Shown one piece after another: positions 13,430 through 25,880 of a stretch of 64,000 nucleotides of DNA; the first letter of the stretch is position 1; the number at the start of each line of letters is the position of its first letter. The DNA comes from Lytechinus pictus. Its lineage: Eukaryota > Echinodermata > Echinoidea > Temnopleuroida > Toxopneustidae. The DNA lies in NCBI RefSeq assembly GCF_037042905.1, contig NC_087256.1, positions 28,732,001-28,796,000 of the forward strand, read 5' to 3'. The position numbers were made by a program, and so were the translations under genes. The notes under the pieces were generated by a model that saw only the letters and a program-made list of their open reading frames with translations, was not told the DNA's origin and made no database searches.

Positions 13430-14030
13430 TTAAAGGACAAGTCCTCCCCAACAAAAGTTGATTTAAATAAAAAGAGAAAAATCCAACAAGCAATAAACAC
13501 TGAAAATTTCATCAAAATAAGAAAGTTATGACATTTCAAAGTTTCGCTTAATTTCACAAAACAGTTATATGCACATCCTGGTCAGTATGTAAAAGGAGAC
13601 AGATGACGTCATCCACTCACTATTTCTTTTGTATTTTATTATATGAAATATGAATATTCTAATGTTCTCATTGTCAAGTGAAGCAGCAATTAATTCCTCC
13701 CTGAACATGTGGAATTAGCCTTGTTTAATACTATGGTTCAGTCAAGTTGGTCCTTATTGTCAAATCTGTAAAAAAAATATATATATATTGTATAATTCAA
13801 ACAATAAAAAAAAAGAAATAGTGAGGGACATCATCGACTGTCTCATTTGCATGTCACTGAGCTGTCATGTGCATATACTAGTAGTTGTTTTGTGAAAAAT
13901 AAGCTAAACTTTAAAATGTCACAACTTTCTTATTTTACATCCCATTTTGATGAAATTTTCAGCATTAGTCTATTTAGATTTTTCTCCATTTATTCAAATT
14001 AAAATTTTTCTGGGGTGGACTGAGTTCTTG
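13430..14030. mobile_element. MITE with GGACAAGTCC-type ends, copy 1
   Basis: It begins TTAAAGGACAAGTCCTCCCC and ends with an imperfect complement (TTCTGGGGTGGACTGAGTTC). Subterminal motifs pair across the element: TGAAAATTTCATCAAAAT near 13502 and ATTTTGATGAAATTTTCAG near 13943. A GATGACGTCATC palindrome lies near 13603. A second copy lies at 60656-61215. There is no coding capacity. Confidence 0.85.
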
Positions 14031-14059
14031 AAGTATAAAATGAGAAGCAGTGTGAGAAA

Positions 14060-14612
14060 AACTTATTGACTGAGAGAGGGGGGAGGAAGGGAAGGAGGGA
14101 GGGGGAGAACAAGGGAGAGAGGGGGAGGGAGAAGGAAGGGAAAGAGAAGGGATGGAAGGAGAGGGCTGGACGGGGGAAGGAGGGAGGGGAGGAGAAAGGG
14201 AAGAGCAGGGATGGAAGGAGAGGGCTGGACGGGGGAAGGAGGGAGGGGAGAAGGAGGAGGAAGGGAAAGAGAAGGGATTGAAGGAGAGGGCTAGACGGGG
14301 GAAGGAGGGAGGGGAGAAGGAGGAGGAAGGGAAAGAGCAGGGATGGAAGGAGAGTGATGGACGGGGAAGGAGGGAGGGGAGAGAGAGGAAAAGGGAGGAG
14401 GAAGGGAAAGAGTAGGGATTGAAGGAGAGGCGTGGACGGTGAAGGAGGGAGGGGGAAAAAACAGGGAGTAAGGGGAAGAACAGGGGTGGGCGGGGGAAGG
14501 AGGGAGGGGAGGAAGGGAAAGAACAGGGATGGAAAGAGAGGGGTGAACAGAGAAGGTGGGAGGGGAGAAAGGAGAGAGAACATGAGAGGAGAAGAAAGGA
14601 GGGAGAGAGATC
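14060..14612. repeat. Purine-rich minisatellite, units about 59-75 bp
   Basis: A strongly strand-asymmetric G/A tract contains a repeated core GGGATGGAAGGAGAGGGCTG at about 14149, 14209, 14275, 14341 and 14416 and a diverged copy at 14527, with GGGGGAAGGAGGGAGGGGAG between. About seven units. The ORFs on both strands (Pro/Ser-rich or Arg/Gly/Glu-rich) follow from base composition and are not counted as genes. Confidence 0.9.
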
Positions 14613-15487
14613 GGGTAGGAGAGATTGCATTTTCGTCATGATTCTATAAAATTCAAAGAAAATCTGACACTTGCCAAACATTATAAAATTTACTGTATCT
14701 TATGAAAATATGTGTGCTATTATGACGAATTTGATATCAAACAAAATGAGAATGTCATGCCCCTTCATCACATTGCTTTATCATCAGGAGCTGAAAAATA
14801 CTTGGGTGTCATTTCTATTCCCCCAAATCTTCGTATTTTAGAAAAATCAATAAAAACTTGACAAAAACATTTCATATTTGTGCTAGTTAATTCTTATCAC
14901 AAACATTAAGACTACACTTTTTTGTTCAGTGACATATCATGGTAGGAAATGTCATATAAATCATAGATTTGACATTTAAATATTCTATGAAAAGATGTTT
15001 GAAAATATAATAACAACAAATAGAATACATTTGGCACGAACATTTCTTTTTTTCTTTTAAGAAAATTCCACCTGAAATATACTTTAATCCCAATGGCATC
15101 CCATTCATGTGAAAACTTAATATGCTATTTCATTTGATACCAAATTCGTCATGGTAGTATTTAAATTTATGAAGATATAGTAAAATTTATGATATTTGGC
15201 AAGCGAATAAATTTCAATGAATTCAATAGATGTATGTAAACTTTTCGTGGCCTCAACTGTATATGGTGGAACTGTTCTATCGAAGGTCTAAAAACAAATA
15301 ATTGTTCTGAACAATTAATTTACAACGGGCAAAAATGAACAAAAAATAAAATGGGGGTCACATATTTTTCATTGCATCATATGGATATTATTTATTATGA
15401 TGCGAGTAAAATAATGTAGAATTGGCATTGATCATGCACGTTACTTTCCATTCTGATTTATACAGATGAAGCCTGAACTTGCATGCC

Positions 15488-15767
15488 TGGGCCCCATCTT
15501 ATAAAGAGTTACAATTGATCCAATCAATCGCAACTCTACGGAAATCCATCAGTGTCTTAATTTTTTTCTACAGGAAATGTGCACAATGTCCTTTATAAAC
15601 AAAGAGAAGCACAGTGATTTTTCAAGTCAACGATGAATGCATGAATATACATCATAGCCATAGAAAATATTTTGAATAAACATGCATAATAGATGTTGAC
15701 ATTGCTGGCCGTCCATAGTTGCGATTGATCAGATCAATCGCAACTCTTTGTTAGACGTTGGGCCCTG
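15488..15767. mobile_element. MITE with GGGCCC ends
   Basis: The left end GGGCCCCATCTTATAAAGAG and the adjacent GATCCAATCAATCGCAACTC are inverted at the right (GATCAGATCAATCGCAACTC, then TTGTTAGACGTTGGGCCC). Length is about 280 bp with no ORF. The ends match a very abundant sea urchin foldback family as I remember it. Confidence 0.85.
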
Positions 15768-15779
15768 ATGTAAATAAAA

Positions 15780-15935
15780 TAATATATATACAGTAAGATG
15801 TTACAATCTTTTTATTATTAACCTGCCTTTATATGTGTTGTATGTTTTATGATTTTGTTTAAGATTGTAAATCTTTAGTAAATGTTGTGATTTTTGATGA
15901 TTTATCTGAATAAATACTTAAATATAAAAAAAAAA
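15780..15935 (+). mobile_element. Possible 3' end of a retroelement
   Basis: An AT-rich stretch ends in AATAAATACTTAAATAT followed by ten A residues. This looks like a polyadenylated retrocopy or LINE tail. No coding sequence is recognisable upstream. Confidence 0.3.
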
Positions 15936-17688
15936 CATGTTACTATCAGTCACTTTTTCTGTCATAGTCAATATTTCATCGCAATTTCCTTGTTATTTCA
16001 ATGACACATCATAATACTTAGCCTTTGTTTACTCACATGTATTGTATTAAAGACCAAAAAAAACAACATTTTCCTGCCAAGATAAATTAAGCCCCTGGAT
16101 GAAAAAATATATATATAATCGTTTTCAGGCTAGATTTCAACGTCACTGCATGACGAAATTGTTTTTTGACTTGAAAAGTAAACATAGGTGAGCATTCACT
16201 TTATTGTTGTCTTGTCATAACACATTCTAAAAACAAAGTATTTTCTACTCTATAACGCAATTGATCCATGACGTCATTCAATTCAGTTTTACTTGCGTAT
16301 AGGCCTGTATGAATTGGTAATTTCCTATTGTTGTGGTTTTTTACCTAACTGCTGGTAAAGCATGTTTGTTAGTAATCTAACAGAGGACCGACTTATGTTT
16401 AATTCGGGTAATTTGAATGGACGGTAGAAGTTGTACCAGAAATGATCTATAGAGGGCCAATCCCCTGTTGTCTGTTGCCTTTTTTAAACTTGTTTTGGGA
16501 ACAAATATGCATACTTTAATAAATTAGAAAAAAACTAAGAGGATTCAAAACAGTGGTGTGATGTCTGATGAGAATATGACAGATTAGTGACACTTTTTTT
16601 TATATAGGATGCAAAAAACTGTATGATTTGAACTGAAAATTGATTTTTTTTTTTGCCAAACTTAACTTTATCATAATTTTGGTATTTATTACAGAAAGCT
16701 AAAATTTGCTCATGATTTTAAAAATATGATATACAGTTTTCTTTTAAATATAATATTTGAGAGATGTTTATACCCTCCCCTCTCTTTCTCTCTCTAACAC
16801 TATCATGCAAATTGATCAATTTCTCTGTTGCATTTGTATCAATTTTGTGTCAATTTCTTTCTCAAAATGGATAACGAAAAAAAAATAAAAAAGAAACAAA
16901 TAGTGACCCTCTCAGAATTTTTCCTTTTTACATAAAGAGTCAAAACTTGAAAGAAAGCTTTGCCCAAGGGGCGGTGCAAGGATGTTTTAAATGGTGGGGA
17001 GGGGCAAGACGGTCTAACTGTAACGTCATCCTTTTTCTCAGATGAATAATACAAAAACTCATATACCTATCATCTTTTTATTCTTCTTTGTCCATTTCTT
17101 CCCGTTTGTCTCCTTTTTATTTTCCTTTTTTTCACTGCTTGGAATATCAAGGGGTGGGCGCCCCTGCCCCCAACTTGTGGCACCCCGTAACTATGATAAT
17201 ATAAAGTACAACCTTATCTATTCTTATTTATTCCTTTATTTATTTATTCACTTAAGTTATCTATTCGATTGACTAGACGTAAACGTTAGATATGATGAAA
17301 TTATTGCACCAAAAAGAAAAAACAATACTTCAAAAGAATTCAACTTAAGATAGATAAATAGAAGAATTATGTTGCAAATGTGCAGAAGAACGCCAAATGT
17401 TATAGGGGAATTCAACCTTGGTAATAAATACATTGTGTTGAAGGAGAAAAAGAATGGTGAAATACTTTTGAAAGAAATTGGACAAAGGATATAAAATGCT
17501 AATAAAATAATGTTTAGAAATGAGAGTCTATAGGGTAGGCATAATGGACATTTTAAACTCAGTCTTAAGTTTACGAAGTAGTAAGTACAGCTTTCCCAAA
17601 GTAAATTTAATAATCAAGAATTTGTGGTTTTCGCCAAAAATAAAACAAATAAAGCAAATACAAATATATCAGGCTTAGAGAAAGTATA

Positions 17689-17808
17689 GCGGGAATTATT
17701 TATCCGAGTCGTTGGACTGGCAATCACTATTTTCTCTGAGAGGCGAAGCCCCAAGGAAAAATAGTTATTATTGCCAGTCCAACCGAGGATTAATAATTCC
17801 CACTACTG
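17689..17808. mobile_element. Short foldback element
   Basis: GCGGGAATTATTTATCCGAG at the left pairs with CGAGGATTAATAATTCCCAC at the right, and GGACTGGCAATCACTATTTT pairs with AATAGTTATTATTGCCAGTC. The result is a hairpin of about 120 bp with imperfect arms. Confidence 0.75.
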
Positions 17809-18963
17809 TATATGAAAGAAGAGTATATAGGGCTACCATTTTGAATACAAATGGAGGGATAATCGATATATAAGCCGTCCGTACATCACCTTTGTAAACA
17901 ATTCGAGGTCTACAGGCTATATGTATACTGCACCCCCCCCCCCCATCATGGCCCTGGGTGCTGCGTGTATTATTCTCCGCAGGCAGCACCCCCAGGTATT
18001 CAGGAAGATGTGTAAAAATTTGAAAAAAATGTAACAAATTGCCTTTATTTAGTAATGAAACCTTGTTTGTTTGTTTTTGTGTTTGTTGTTGTTTGCTTTT
18101 TTTTGCATTTCAAATGTCCCGGGACCAATTTGACCTCGACTTTGTAGCAACCCTCCCCCCTTTTTTGCTGTTTAAATTCACATCAGCTCCCCCAGTAAAA
18201 AAAAATAGTTCCCAGTGCCCTGCCCAAAATAGAAGAAGATATCAAGGACGCCTGCTCGGAGCGGGGAAAGAGTGGACACCTGCACCATGTATAGTTTTGG
18301 AGGGGCAAAGCGAGTTTTTTTCCACCCCCTATGTGTCCCCTAAAAAAAAAAATATATATATATATTTGAAGAAAAAAAATAAACAATGAAGGCGCTTTTC
18401 TTGTCTCAGTTGGCAAATCATAATTGAAAATATAAGATTTTTTGCCCCTAACGGGACACTTATCATTATTATGTATATTTATTGTTTAGTATGATACATG
18501 AACATGTGACTTTTGATATTTTGAGTCAATTTAAGTGTAATACCTGGACGATCTGAAACGCTCGATTTCTCGTCTTGCTTATAATTTGTAAAATGAAGAG
18601 TTTTGGTAAGTAGTAGTTGTAGACCTTCGCAATGAATTAGGTTTGTTCAATTCCCGAGAAATTTGTTTTTACATGTCCAGGATTTTAAAATGTCACAAAA
18701 ATAATTTTGTGTCCTTTTCACGACCCTCCAATAGTAAGATAAGTGCTCCGGTGCGCCGGGAAACTATATGAAAAAGAAATTAAAATCTAATTTTGTGTTC
18801 GGCTTTCTCATGTATTCAGAAAATAACATAAATTCCACCCAATTTTTAAGTTCCTTTGAAATTCTTTCTTTCTTTTCTTTTCTTTTCTCCCCCTTTTTTT
18901 TTTGGGGGGGGGAGGAGGAGGCATTGCCAAGGCCGTCCCACCCCTATCTGTACGCCAGTGAAG

Positions 18964-19133
18964 TTAATACCTTGGTCACATTTGTTCTACGGCGGCCGTA
19001 CAGCGTGTTGAAAACAGCCGTTTTAACATTTGTTTGTACCAGCTACATATAGGTGGTTTGAGTAAAAATGAATAAAACGGCTGTATTCGACTCGCCGTAC
19101 GGCCGCCGTAGAGCAAATGTGACCGTGGTATTA
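18964..19133. mobile_element. MITE with TAATACC ends
   Basis: GGTCACATTTGTTCTACGGC is inverted at the right end (complement near 19102-19124), and the pairing extends inward over about 45 bp (GGCCGTAC and AAACAGCCGTTTTA regions). Both ends read TAATACC outward. Length is about 170 bp. It directly follows the TACGCCAGTG terminus noted at 18950-18959. Confidence 0.88.
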
Positions 19134-20339
19134 GTGTAGCCTGAAATACTGCATGCATGCTCCCGATCACAACTTCATGAATGAAATTCTTCTGCTGGAT
19201 TCTCTCTGCTCTGATTGGTCTAACCTTTCTGACGTTCTTATTGATTAGATTCGGACAAGTACATTCATTGAGTAGGGGGTTATTTTGAGAATATCTTAGC
19301 TTTTTTCGAGATGCGTTTTTTCTGTAATCTGTATTACACATTTTCGAATAAACAAATTGATAGCAACAAATAATCATGTGATTAAATTTTATATCAATTC
19401 ATATTCATTGGACTGATCACGGGGTACAAAAATGTTGATAAATCAGGTAAGAATTGGGATAGTCCTGCGATCGAAAGCAATACACGTACAGTACAAATTT
19501 TGTGCTATCGTGAATGCGTAATGGTGAAGGGAGGATGTTTTTTTTGTAGAACGCTTTGGGTATCCCGCAGTCTCGTCTATGGAAATGCAGACTTAATTTT
19601 ATCAGGGGTGTCAAAGTTATAGCTAATTTTCAGCTTTGTTCTTTCTGTTTCAATTTCCATCTCATTTTATATTTTTGGGGGTAAATTTTCTCAGAGTTTA
19701 GAAGAGAATTTCAATTCTTTAATCTCTCTTTTAGTTGTGATCACTCTGATAATAATTGCCATTATATGCCTGATGACAATATGAACCTACGTGATATAGT
19801 TGAAACAACATTTAAACAATAAAACAGTGTTTCATTTTGATAGCTGTCTTTTTTATGTTGCTTATAATTTGCTTATTTTGACGTGGAAGGGCTAACAAGA
19901 TTGCCAATATAGGTATAAGAGGGTTTGCAATCATGGGGGGGGGGGGCAGGGGCTTAAAATTGATCCAAATAGTTTTCCAGAACCGTATAATTTTCTCATA
20001 GGGCAAATGACCCGGAAGAGGGGGTGTGGCTTTCTTTGATTGAAAATTAAATATGATTCGATAATTTTTTTGATTGCTTTATGATATGAGTTTAGTCAGG
20101 TCCCCGGGTCAGTCATGAAAGTCAACAAAAGCGAGACATCTAATTTCAAACTTGGCTTATACATATCGAGGGAAAAACAGCGCCCCTGGCAAGTGCCTCC
20201 CTCCCTTTTTGTCTTGAATCTTGGTTTTCTCCAGGCCGGGCTCCAGGCATTTGCCCCCGCATTTGCCATTTAATTTTGAAAAAAAAAATCGATATTTCTT
20301 GTATTGTTACATTGCATGAAAAAAGACTAGGAATTAGTG

Positions 20340-20592
20340 GACGATACCTTATCCTTCCTATGAAAAGTAAATTTGTAGCTGCGCTACACGGACCATCACG
20401 GACGGACAAGATTCGGCTGGCAAGCTCGCTAGTCAGCTGCTGATCCACATCCTCGATCCTCCGATCGATCGAGAGACCTTGCGAGCTAGCTGAATTCGAC
20501 TTTGTGTGTACTTCGCCAGCCTGGGTGACGAACACTGGAACGGTTGCTCTGGAAAATGAAACCGTGAGGAACAATTTGCGTTCCGAGCGTTG
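20340..20592 (+). promoter_or_regulatory. FAM53: Candidate promoter and first (non-coding) exon of the FAM53 gene
   Basis: This is a CpG-rich island in otherwise AT-rich DNA, with GATCGATCGAG and several CG dinucleotides. It ends at a consensus donor, GAGCGTTG followed by GTAAGTG at 20593. It lies 7.8 kb upstream of the first coding exon on the same strand. Both facts fit a transcription start with a 5' UTR exon, but the transcription start and any TATA or initiator element cannot be assigned from sequence alone. The antisense ORF across the block is probably chance. Confidence 0.4.
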
Positions 20593-22341
20593 GTAAGTGT
20601 ATTTTTCGAGTCATTTGAAGATGTGAGGAGAGGTATATTATTCAGTTACCAGGTGAACTAATTTTTATGTAGTGTTTTGTTGTAGGTTTAGAGATATTTG
20701 GCAACGAAAGATGTAGTTAAACGAGGTTAAACGCCAGCCAGCCGGGTTGCCTTCCGCGCACATTGACTTGGCTTGCGTTGAGATATTTGTCTTGCGATGT
20801 CGATAATCTTGATCGGCCGTCTGATTCGTAGACGTTAAACTTACATGATGTAGTTCTGTGTTACTGTAGGTTTTGAACGACAAATTTTGTGTCTCACATT
20901 AAGTTAGGGCTTACATTAACCTTTAAAACAATTAGAAATTTTCAAAGATATAGAATGGTACTGACTACTGTACCATACTTGAACATGATTATATTTTTGG
21001 CAGGCCTGATTTTTTTTAGAATGAGAAGTGAGCAGAGACAGTCGGGCCGGGACACATTTTGTGAGTGTGCATGGAAGCTATGAATTTGTGACTGAGAAGT
21101 GAGTGATTTTTTTTTTGTCTTTGGATACTGAAACTGGACAGAATCTACATGAATCTACAATATGTTACATTATGTATTCGTACGATTTTGCTGTTTTCGC
21201 CCAGCCCTCATTTCTTTGTTTTGAAAGCACCCCGCCTAGCCAGGACTGCAGAGGCTTAGTAAAAATAATTTACTAATGTATGCTTACTCTCAACGAAGCC
21301 AGGTATTCCTTCCCATTCATCTGCATGCACGGCCCCAAAACCTGAAACTTTCGCCCCCGAGATTTCTACTCTCCTAAAAGATCTAGCCCTAAATCTTGTA
21401 CATGGGATACAACTTCATTTCCGACATTTCTACGCTATCGATTTTATTTTTAAACAATAATGCATCAACAAAATGAGAAAACTCTGAAAAGACGGAAGAG
21501 ACTTCTTTTCTTTTCTTTCTTTGTTTTTCTCAATAAGATAAAAATGCTATGCCTTGGAACAGAAATTTGAGTGTAAAAATGGGGGTCCCCTCCGTGGCAC
21601 ATACCCACCACCAAGTTGCCCACCACGCATTATATGCTGAGTGCCCCCCCCCCCCCGAGTGATGTTCGTGTAGGCTCCACTCACTCCACTTCACTACCGC
21701 CACACTACGCTACATCTACCTGAACATCAAGGTACAAAACTCGCTCTGATACTCCGAGTGACAAAGGTGTGATTTAATGTGTATAAAACGTTAAACTCAT
21801 GAAACAACACGACCTTTAAAAACAATAGAAACTAATATTCTTACATTTGACAAAGTTTCACTTCTTTTCCACGCTTCTATCAGTCTCAAAATTGGTGATT
21901 TAGAGCCAGTTACAGTTTCCTCACACATATTAATTCACTGCCGATTCAAAAGCATCGCAAATCGCGCATGCGAGGAAATGACAGCTCAATTCATGAATAT
22001 TCATGATAGGACTATGGATCGTTTCGCATAATTTGCATCAGATCTCGATAGTCCTACTCATGAATCTGATGCATTATACCGGTACCTTTATATACATTAC
22101 ACGTAGGTGTATAAAGGCTTCAAAATCCGATAAATTTCATATTTTGTAATAAATGGCAGGACGAAATAGTAATTTTAACTTGAGGGAATCCATCTTTGTT
22201 TATCAAATGTGACAGACAGCCTTTTGGGGCCGTGTCTAGGCTCCGTGATGAAAATACAATGAGAAAAAAGGGAATATATCATCACGGAGTCCTCTAGGCT
22301 GGGGAGAGGGGCATTTATGAGCATATAGGCCATGTTACACC

Positions 22342-22560
22342 GGTGTGTTGGCTCAGTTGGTAGAGCGTCCGTCTCACAACCGGGAGGTTGGGGGTTCAAA
22401 CCCTGGCCGCGTCAGACCAAAAGACGTTAAAAGATGGGAGTTGCTGCTACCCTGTTTGGCGTTCAACGATTAAAGGGATAGAGCCTCGTCGATCTGGCGC
22501 TGCACAGCGGCTGCCGGGCCCACGATCAATTGGGCAAAGCAAATTTTTGGAGTATTTCAT
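22342..22560 (+). mobile_element. tRNA-derived SINE
   Basis: The head shows an A box (TTGGCTCAGTTGGTAGAGCG) and a B box (GGGTTCAAACCC) about 45 bp apart, like a degenerate tRNA. A body of about 130 bp follows and includes GATAGAGCCTCGTCGATCTG and GCCGGGCCCACGATC. The 5' side does not pair with the 3' side as a tRNA acceptor stem would, so this is not called a tRNA gene. The 3' end is uncertain and may extend to about 22625. Confidence 0.75.
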
Positions 22561-24507
22561 TTCATGTCTATTTCGAACAATAAATTATGGATTGATCATT
22601 ATCATCATTTTATTTATCATTAAATAATGTGCGGGAAAGTACTGCTTCGAGCCTCCCCCCCCCCCCCCAAGACTCGGGGCGCCACACCATACAATAGTTT
22701 GACCCTCTGTAAAGTATAACGATAGTGATGGTGAAAAAAAAGAAGTGAAAAAACAGTTTACATTTACCATCATTAGAGTCAAAATCAGTGCAAAATGCAT
22801 TTACAAAACCACAAAAGGGGGGGGGGTTTCGAAAGCTTCTGACTGCATTTACAATTGTATTGTCCTCACATTGGAATTCTTGAATAGATTGATCACACTG
22901 CCTTCATAGTCCAATGAAATGTGCCTATTTTAGCCATTCATATTATTGCAACACAGTCTACAGGCACTGCAAGAGCGTATGAAACATACATTGGGTAACA
23001 TGTGATTCAGAGATGGGGTTTCCCCATAACAATTACATACATGTACATTCATGAGTGTTCTTAGTACACGAAAAAAGCTGAAATACCCGAGTTTCCTCAA
23101 TCCTCCAATTTAATGTTGCTGTGTTGTTTGCTAGTCCTTCAGTGTCCGTAAATTTCCGTCCATAATCTTACATTTAATGTACATCCACCTACAAACAGAA
23201 AATGCACAGTTAGTGGCAATGCAGTGCACATGAGGTACATTTATTTACATTACGTACAATGTGCAACTATCATGATGCACTTGTGTTGTGTGCATTTGGA
23301 TACCCAAAATATTTTAATCTCCACTAGCGTCACAAATTAAAAGCTGTGTTTATTATTTGGTCTACAAGATGAGCCTGCAGTAAATTAGTAGTGGAAAAAT
23401 TCAGAAATACATTTAAAATTCATTCTTTTCAATCTTCAGATGCCAAAATAATTGTTACAAGTTGGTCATGTTTTGTGGTTTCAGTGTACCCCCCCCCATC
23501 TGTGATGTTAATCTTTCCTCACAATACATACATGCACATGTACAGCATGTTTCTTCTACATGACCATTAATAGTGGATATATACAGTAGAATTATACATA
23601 TACTGGTAAGTTGATTACAGGATCCTGTTAACCTTTCTATGCAGTACCGTATGCCTTTTTGTTCACTGCACGTTTGTATGGAAAGTCACTACATGTGCAA
23701 TGTACATGTACATTGTATGTTGAATACCGAGAGTTGTTTCTCTCTGCCTGTCTGCGAGTGACACTTTATAATATAGATACATGTTTAGCATTAAATTTGG
23801 TACTACATGTACATATCCTATATAGTATACAAATTGAATCTTTCAGTGCAGGCACTGTCTTTGACGATGTCATTCATTGTCAAACAATTGATTGCTATAC
23901 TGTTTTTACTTTCTCAACGGTGGAGCAATGCTACAATTAAAGATAAAGTATTTGACTAAAGAGTTTAGTCAAATACAGACATCTCATTGTGAAATTGAAT
24001 CTGTAGCATTCTGAACAGCATTCATAAACTTGCATTTCACCCATTGAGAACATGCTGCCTTTAGTATATATGGAATGCAAATGAGGGCATCTGCATAATT
24101 GCGGGATTTTTTTTTGCACTCTGATTGCTGGAGGCGAAATGGTTTGTCACACACACATATATGCGGGTGTGACGATGGTGGATGTATACTTCTGTGTGAG
24201 TGATATGCACAGCCAACCTGCATGCCTGGCAGCTCGCCTCAGGCTGTGTGAGCTTGATAATGGCCAAACCTACAGCCTGACGTGCTGGGAGTGCACTGCC
24301 ATGACCATTGCCAAAGTGCCCCAGTGTGCTATTGGGTGTCAGCTATTTGTATGCATGGGCCTATGGGATTGGGAATAGGGGAGAAAATCACGGAGAGTGA
24401 GAGGGCATTGGATGAGGAATAAGGGATAGAGAAGATGGTGGGTGAGAGAGAGAGCGATAGAGAGAGAAGGGGGGGTTAAGATTGTGAAATGGAGTGCATA
24501 TATCTGG

Positions 24508-25000
24508 GGGTGTATTCAATGTTGGTTTCCAAATTTAAACGTGATTGAAAACGTGATTACAAAACATGGATATAATGAGGAACCAATGGTGTGTTCAATG
24601 TCCTCTTTTCCCGGTCGTAGAAGTAAACGTCTTTCAAATCATGATTCGGAGGAAAATTTTAACATCGAAAAAGATGTGTTTGTAAATGTGATCAGTTCTA
24701 ATTTTACTACCTTGAGCATCGCGAATGCAACATTGAACACAATTGAGTTTCGAAACGTCTTTAAATTTGCTCTCGCAGTGGAAGCCTACACAAAACAGGT
24801 GCCAGAACTGGTATGGTTCATACTTCACACTAAAGCTGTGCTAACGAAAGCGGGAGATTTAAAGACGATAAATGGTTTTGTATTTTTGACACTGAACAGT
24901 GCCCCGCTGATCGTGTTTGTGTTCGGTGTTTTCCTAATCGAGTTTTCAATCATGATTCATGTTGCTGTTTAAATTTGAAAATCGACATTGAACACACCCT
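24508..25000. mobile_element. MITE with GGGTGTATTCAATGT ends
   Basis: The left end GGGTGTATTCAATGTTGGTT is inverted at the right (complement of GGGTGTGTTCAATGTCGATT). Pairing covers about 33 bp with about four mismatches and reaches AAATTTAAAC. A further copy of the terminal word (GTGTGTTCAATGTCC) lies inside near 24590. The open frame across most of the element resembles no protein I know and is probably incidental. Confidence 0.8.
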
Positions 25001-25726
25001 GGGAGAACAAGAATATCTTGTGTCTCATGAAACTGCAAAGGATTTTAGTGTGAACAGGATAAGGAAATGGGGGGGGGGGAGAAAAAGAGATGGTGAGAGA
25101 GATAAACGGAGAGAGGGAGTGAGTATTCATTTTGCTTTGGGGATTGAAACTGAGCCCACATAGTGGGTTGCTGTATTTTTAATTTCAACTCCTTTTGCTT
25201 GAACTGTGTTTCGACAGTATTGCTATTAATATTTGCAAAGTAAAAAAAATATATAGGAACATGGCTGAGGTTGCGTATATTTAATTTGGAAAATTGTCTT
25301 TGGGTGACTATTCAGTTTCAGAGGTAAAATCAATAAACCCTCAACACAATAGCCATGAGCCTTAGAGCATATCATCACTTGAAAATGAAAGAAGAGCAGA
25401 TGTGTGAATCGACTGTCAGTCCTAGTGTTTCAACAACAGTAGTCAAATAGTGGAATTCATTAGTGTAAAGACAGACCATATTTTAAGGGACACATCGACG
25501 GAGGAAAAGAAAAGGATAGAAAGAAGGAGGAATAAAAATGAAACAAGATAGGAAAAAATAGTAACTGAGTTGGCGGTAATAGTTGAACTTGACTAGTTGC
25601 CATTAATACCCAACAAACAACAACAACAACCATGTAGTTTAATACCCAAACTTAATACCATTGTTATTACATGCATACACCATGTCTATATGGCATGCAA
25701 ATGATGCAATTATTATTTTCTTTATC

Positions 25727-25880
25727 ATATTTATCATTATCATCATAAACATCTTCATCGTTATCACCTTCATCATCATTATCCTCATCCTCATTCTCGT
25801 CATCACAATCATTATTACCACATCACTATCATCGTCATTACTGCCACCCCACCACCACAATTTAATATCATTATCATAAT
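25727..25880. repeat. Degenerate (CAT)n microsatellite
   Basis: A trinucleotide-biased run of CAT/ATC/ATT with point substitutions. Confidence 0.85.

Noticed and set aside
13974..14681. Long Pro/Ser/Phe-rich minus-strand ORF and overlapping Arg/Gly/Glu ORFs
   Set aside because: All frames of the purine-rich minisatellite are open because of base bias. No domain or splice context.
20146..20574. 142-codon minus-strand ORF over the CpG-rich block
   Set aside because: Antisense to the candidate first exon, with no recognisable domain and no splice context. CpG-rich DNA has fewer stops.
22342..22415. tRNA gene
   Set aside because: A and B boxes are present, but acceptor and other stems do not pair and a SINE body follows.
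24442..24972. 176-codon ORF
   Set aside because: Almost wholly inside a MITE with inverted ends. The translation matches no known family.
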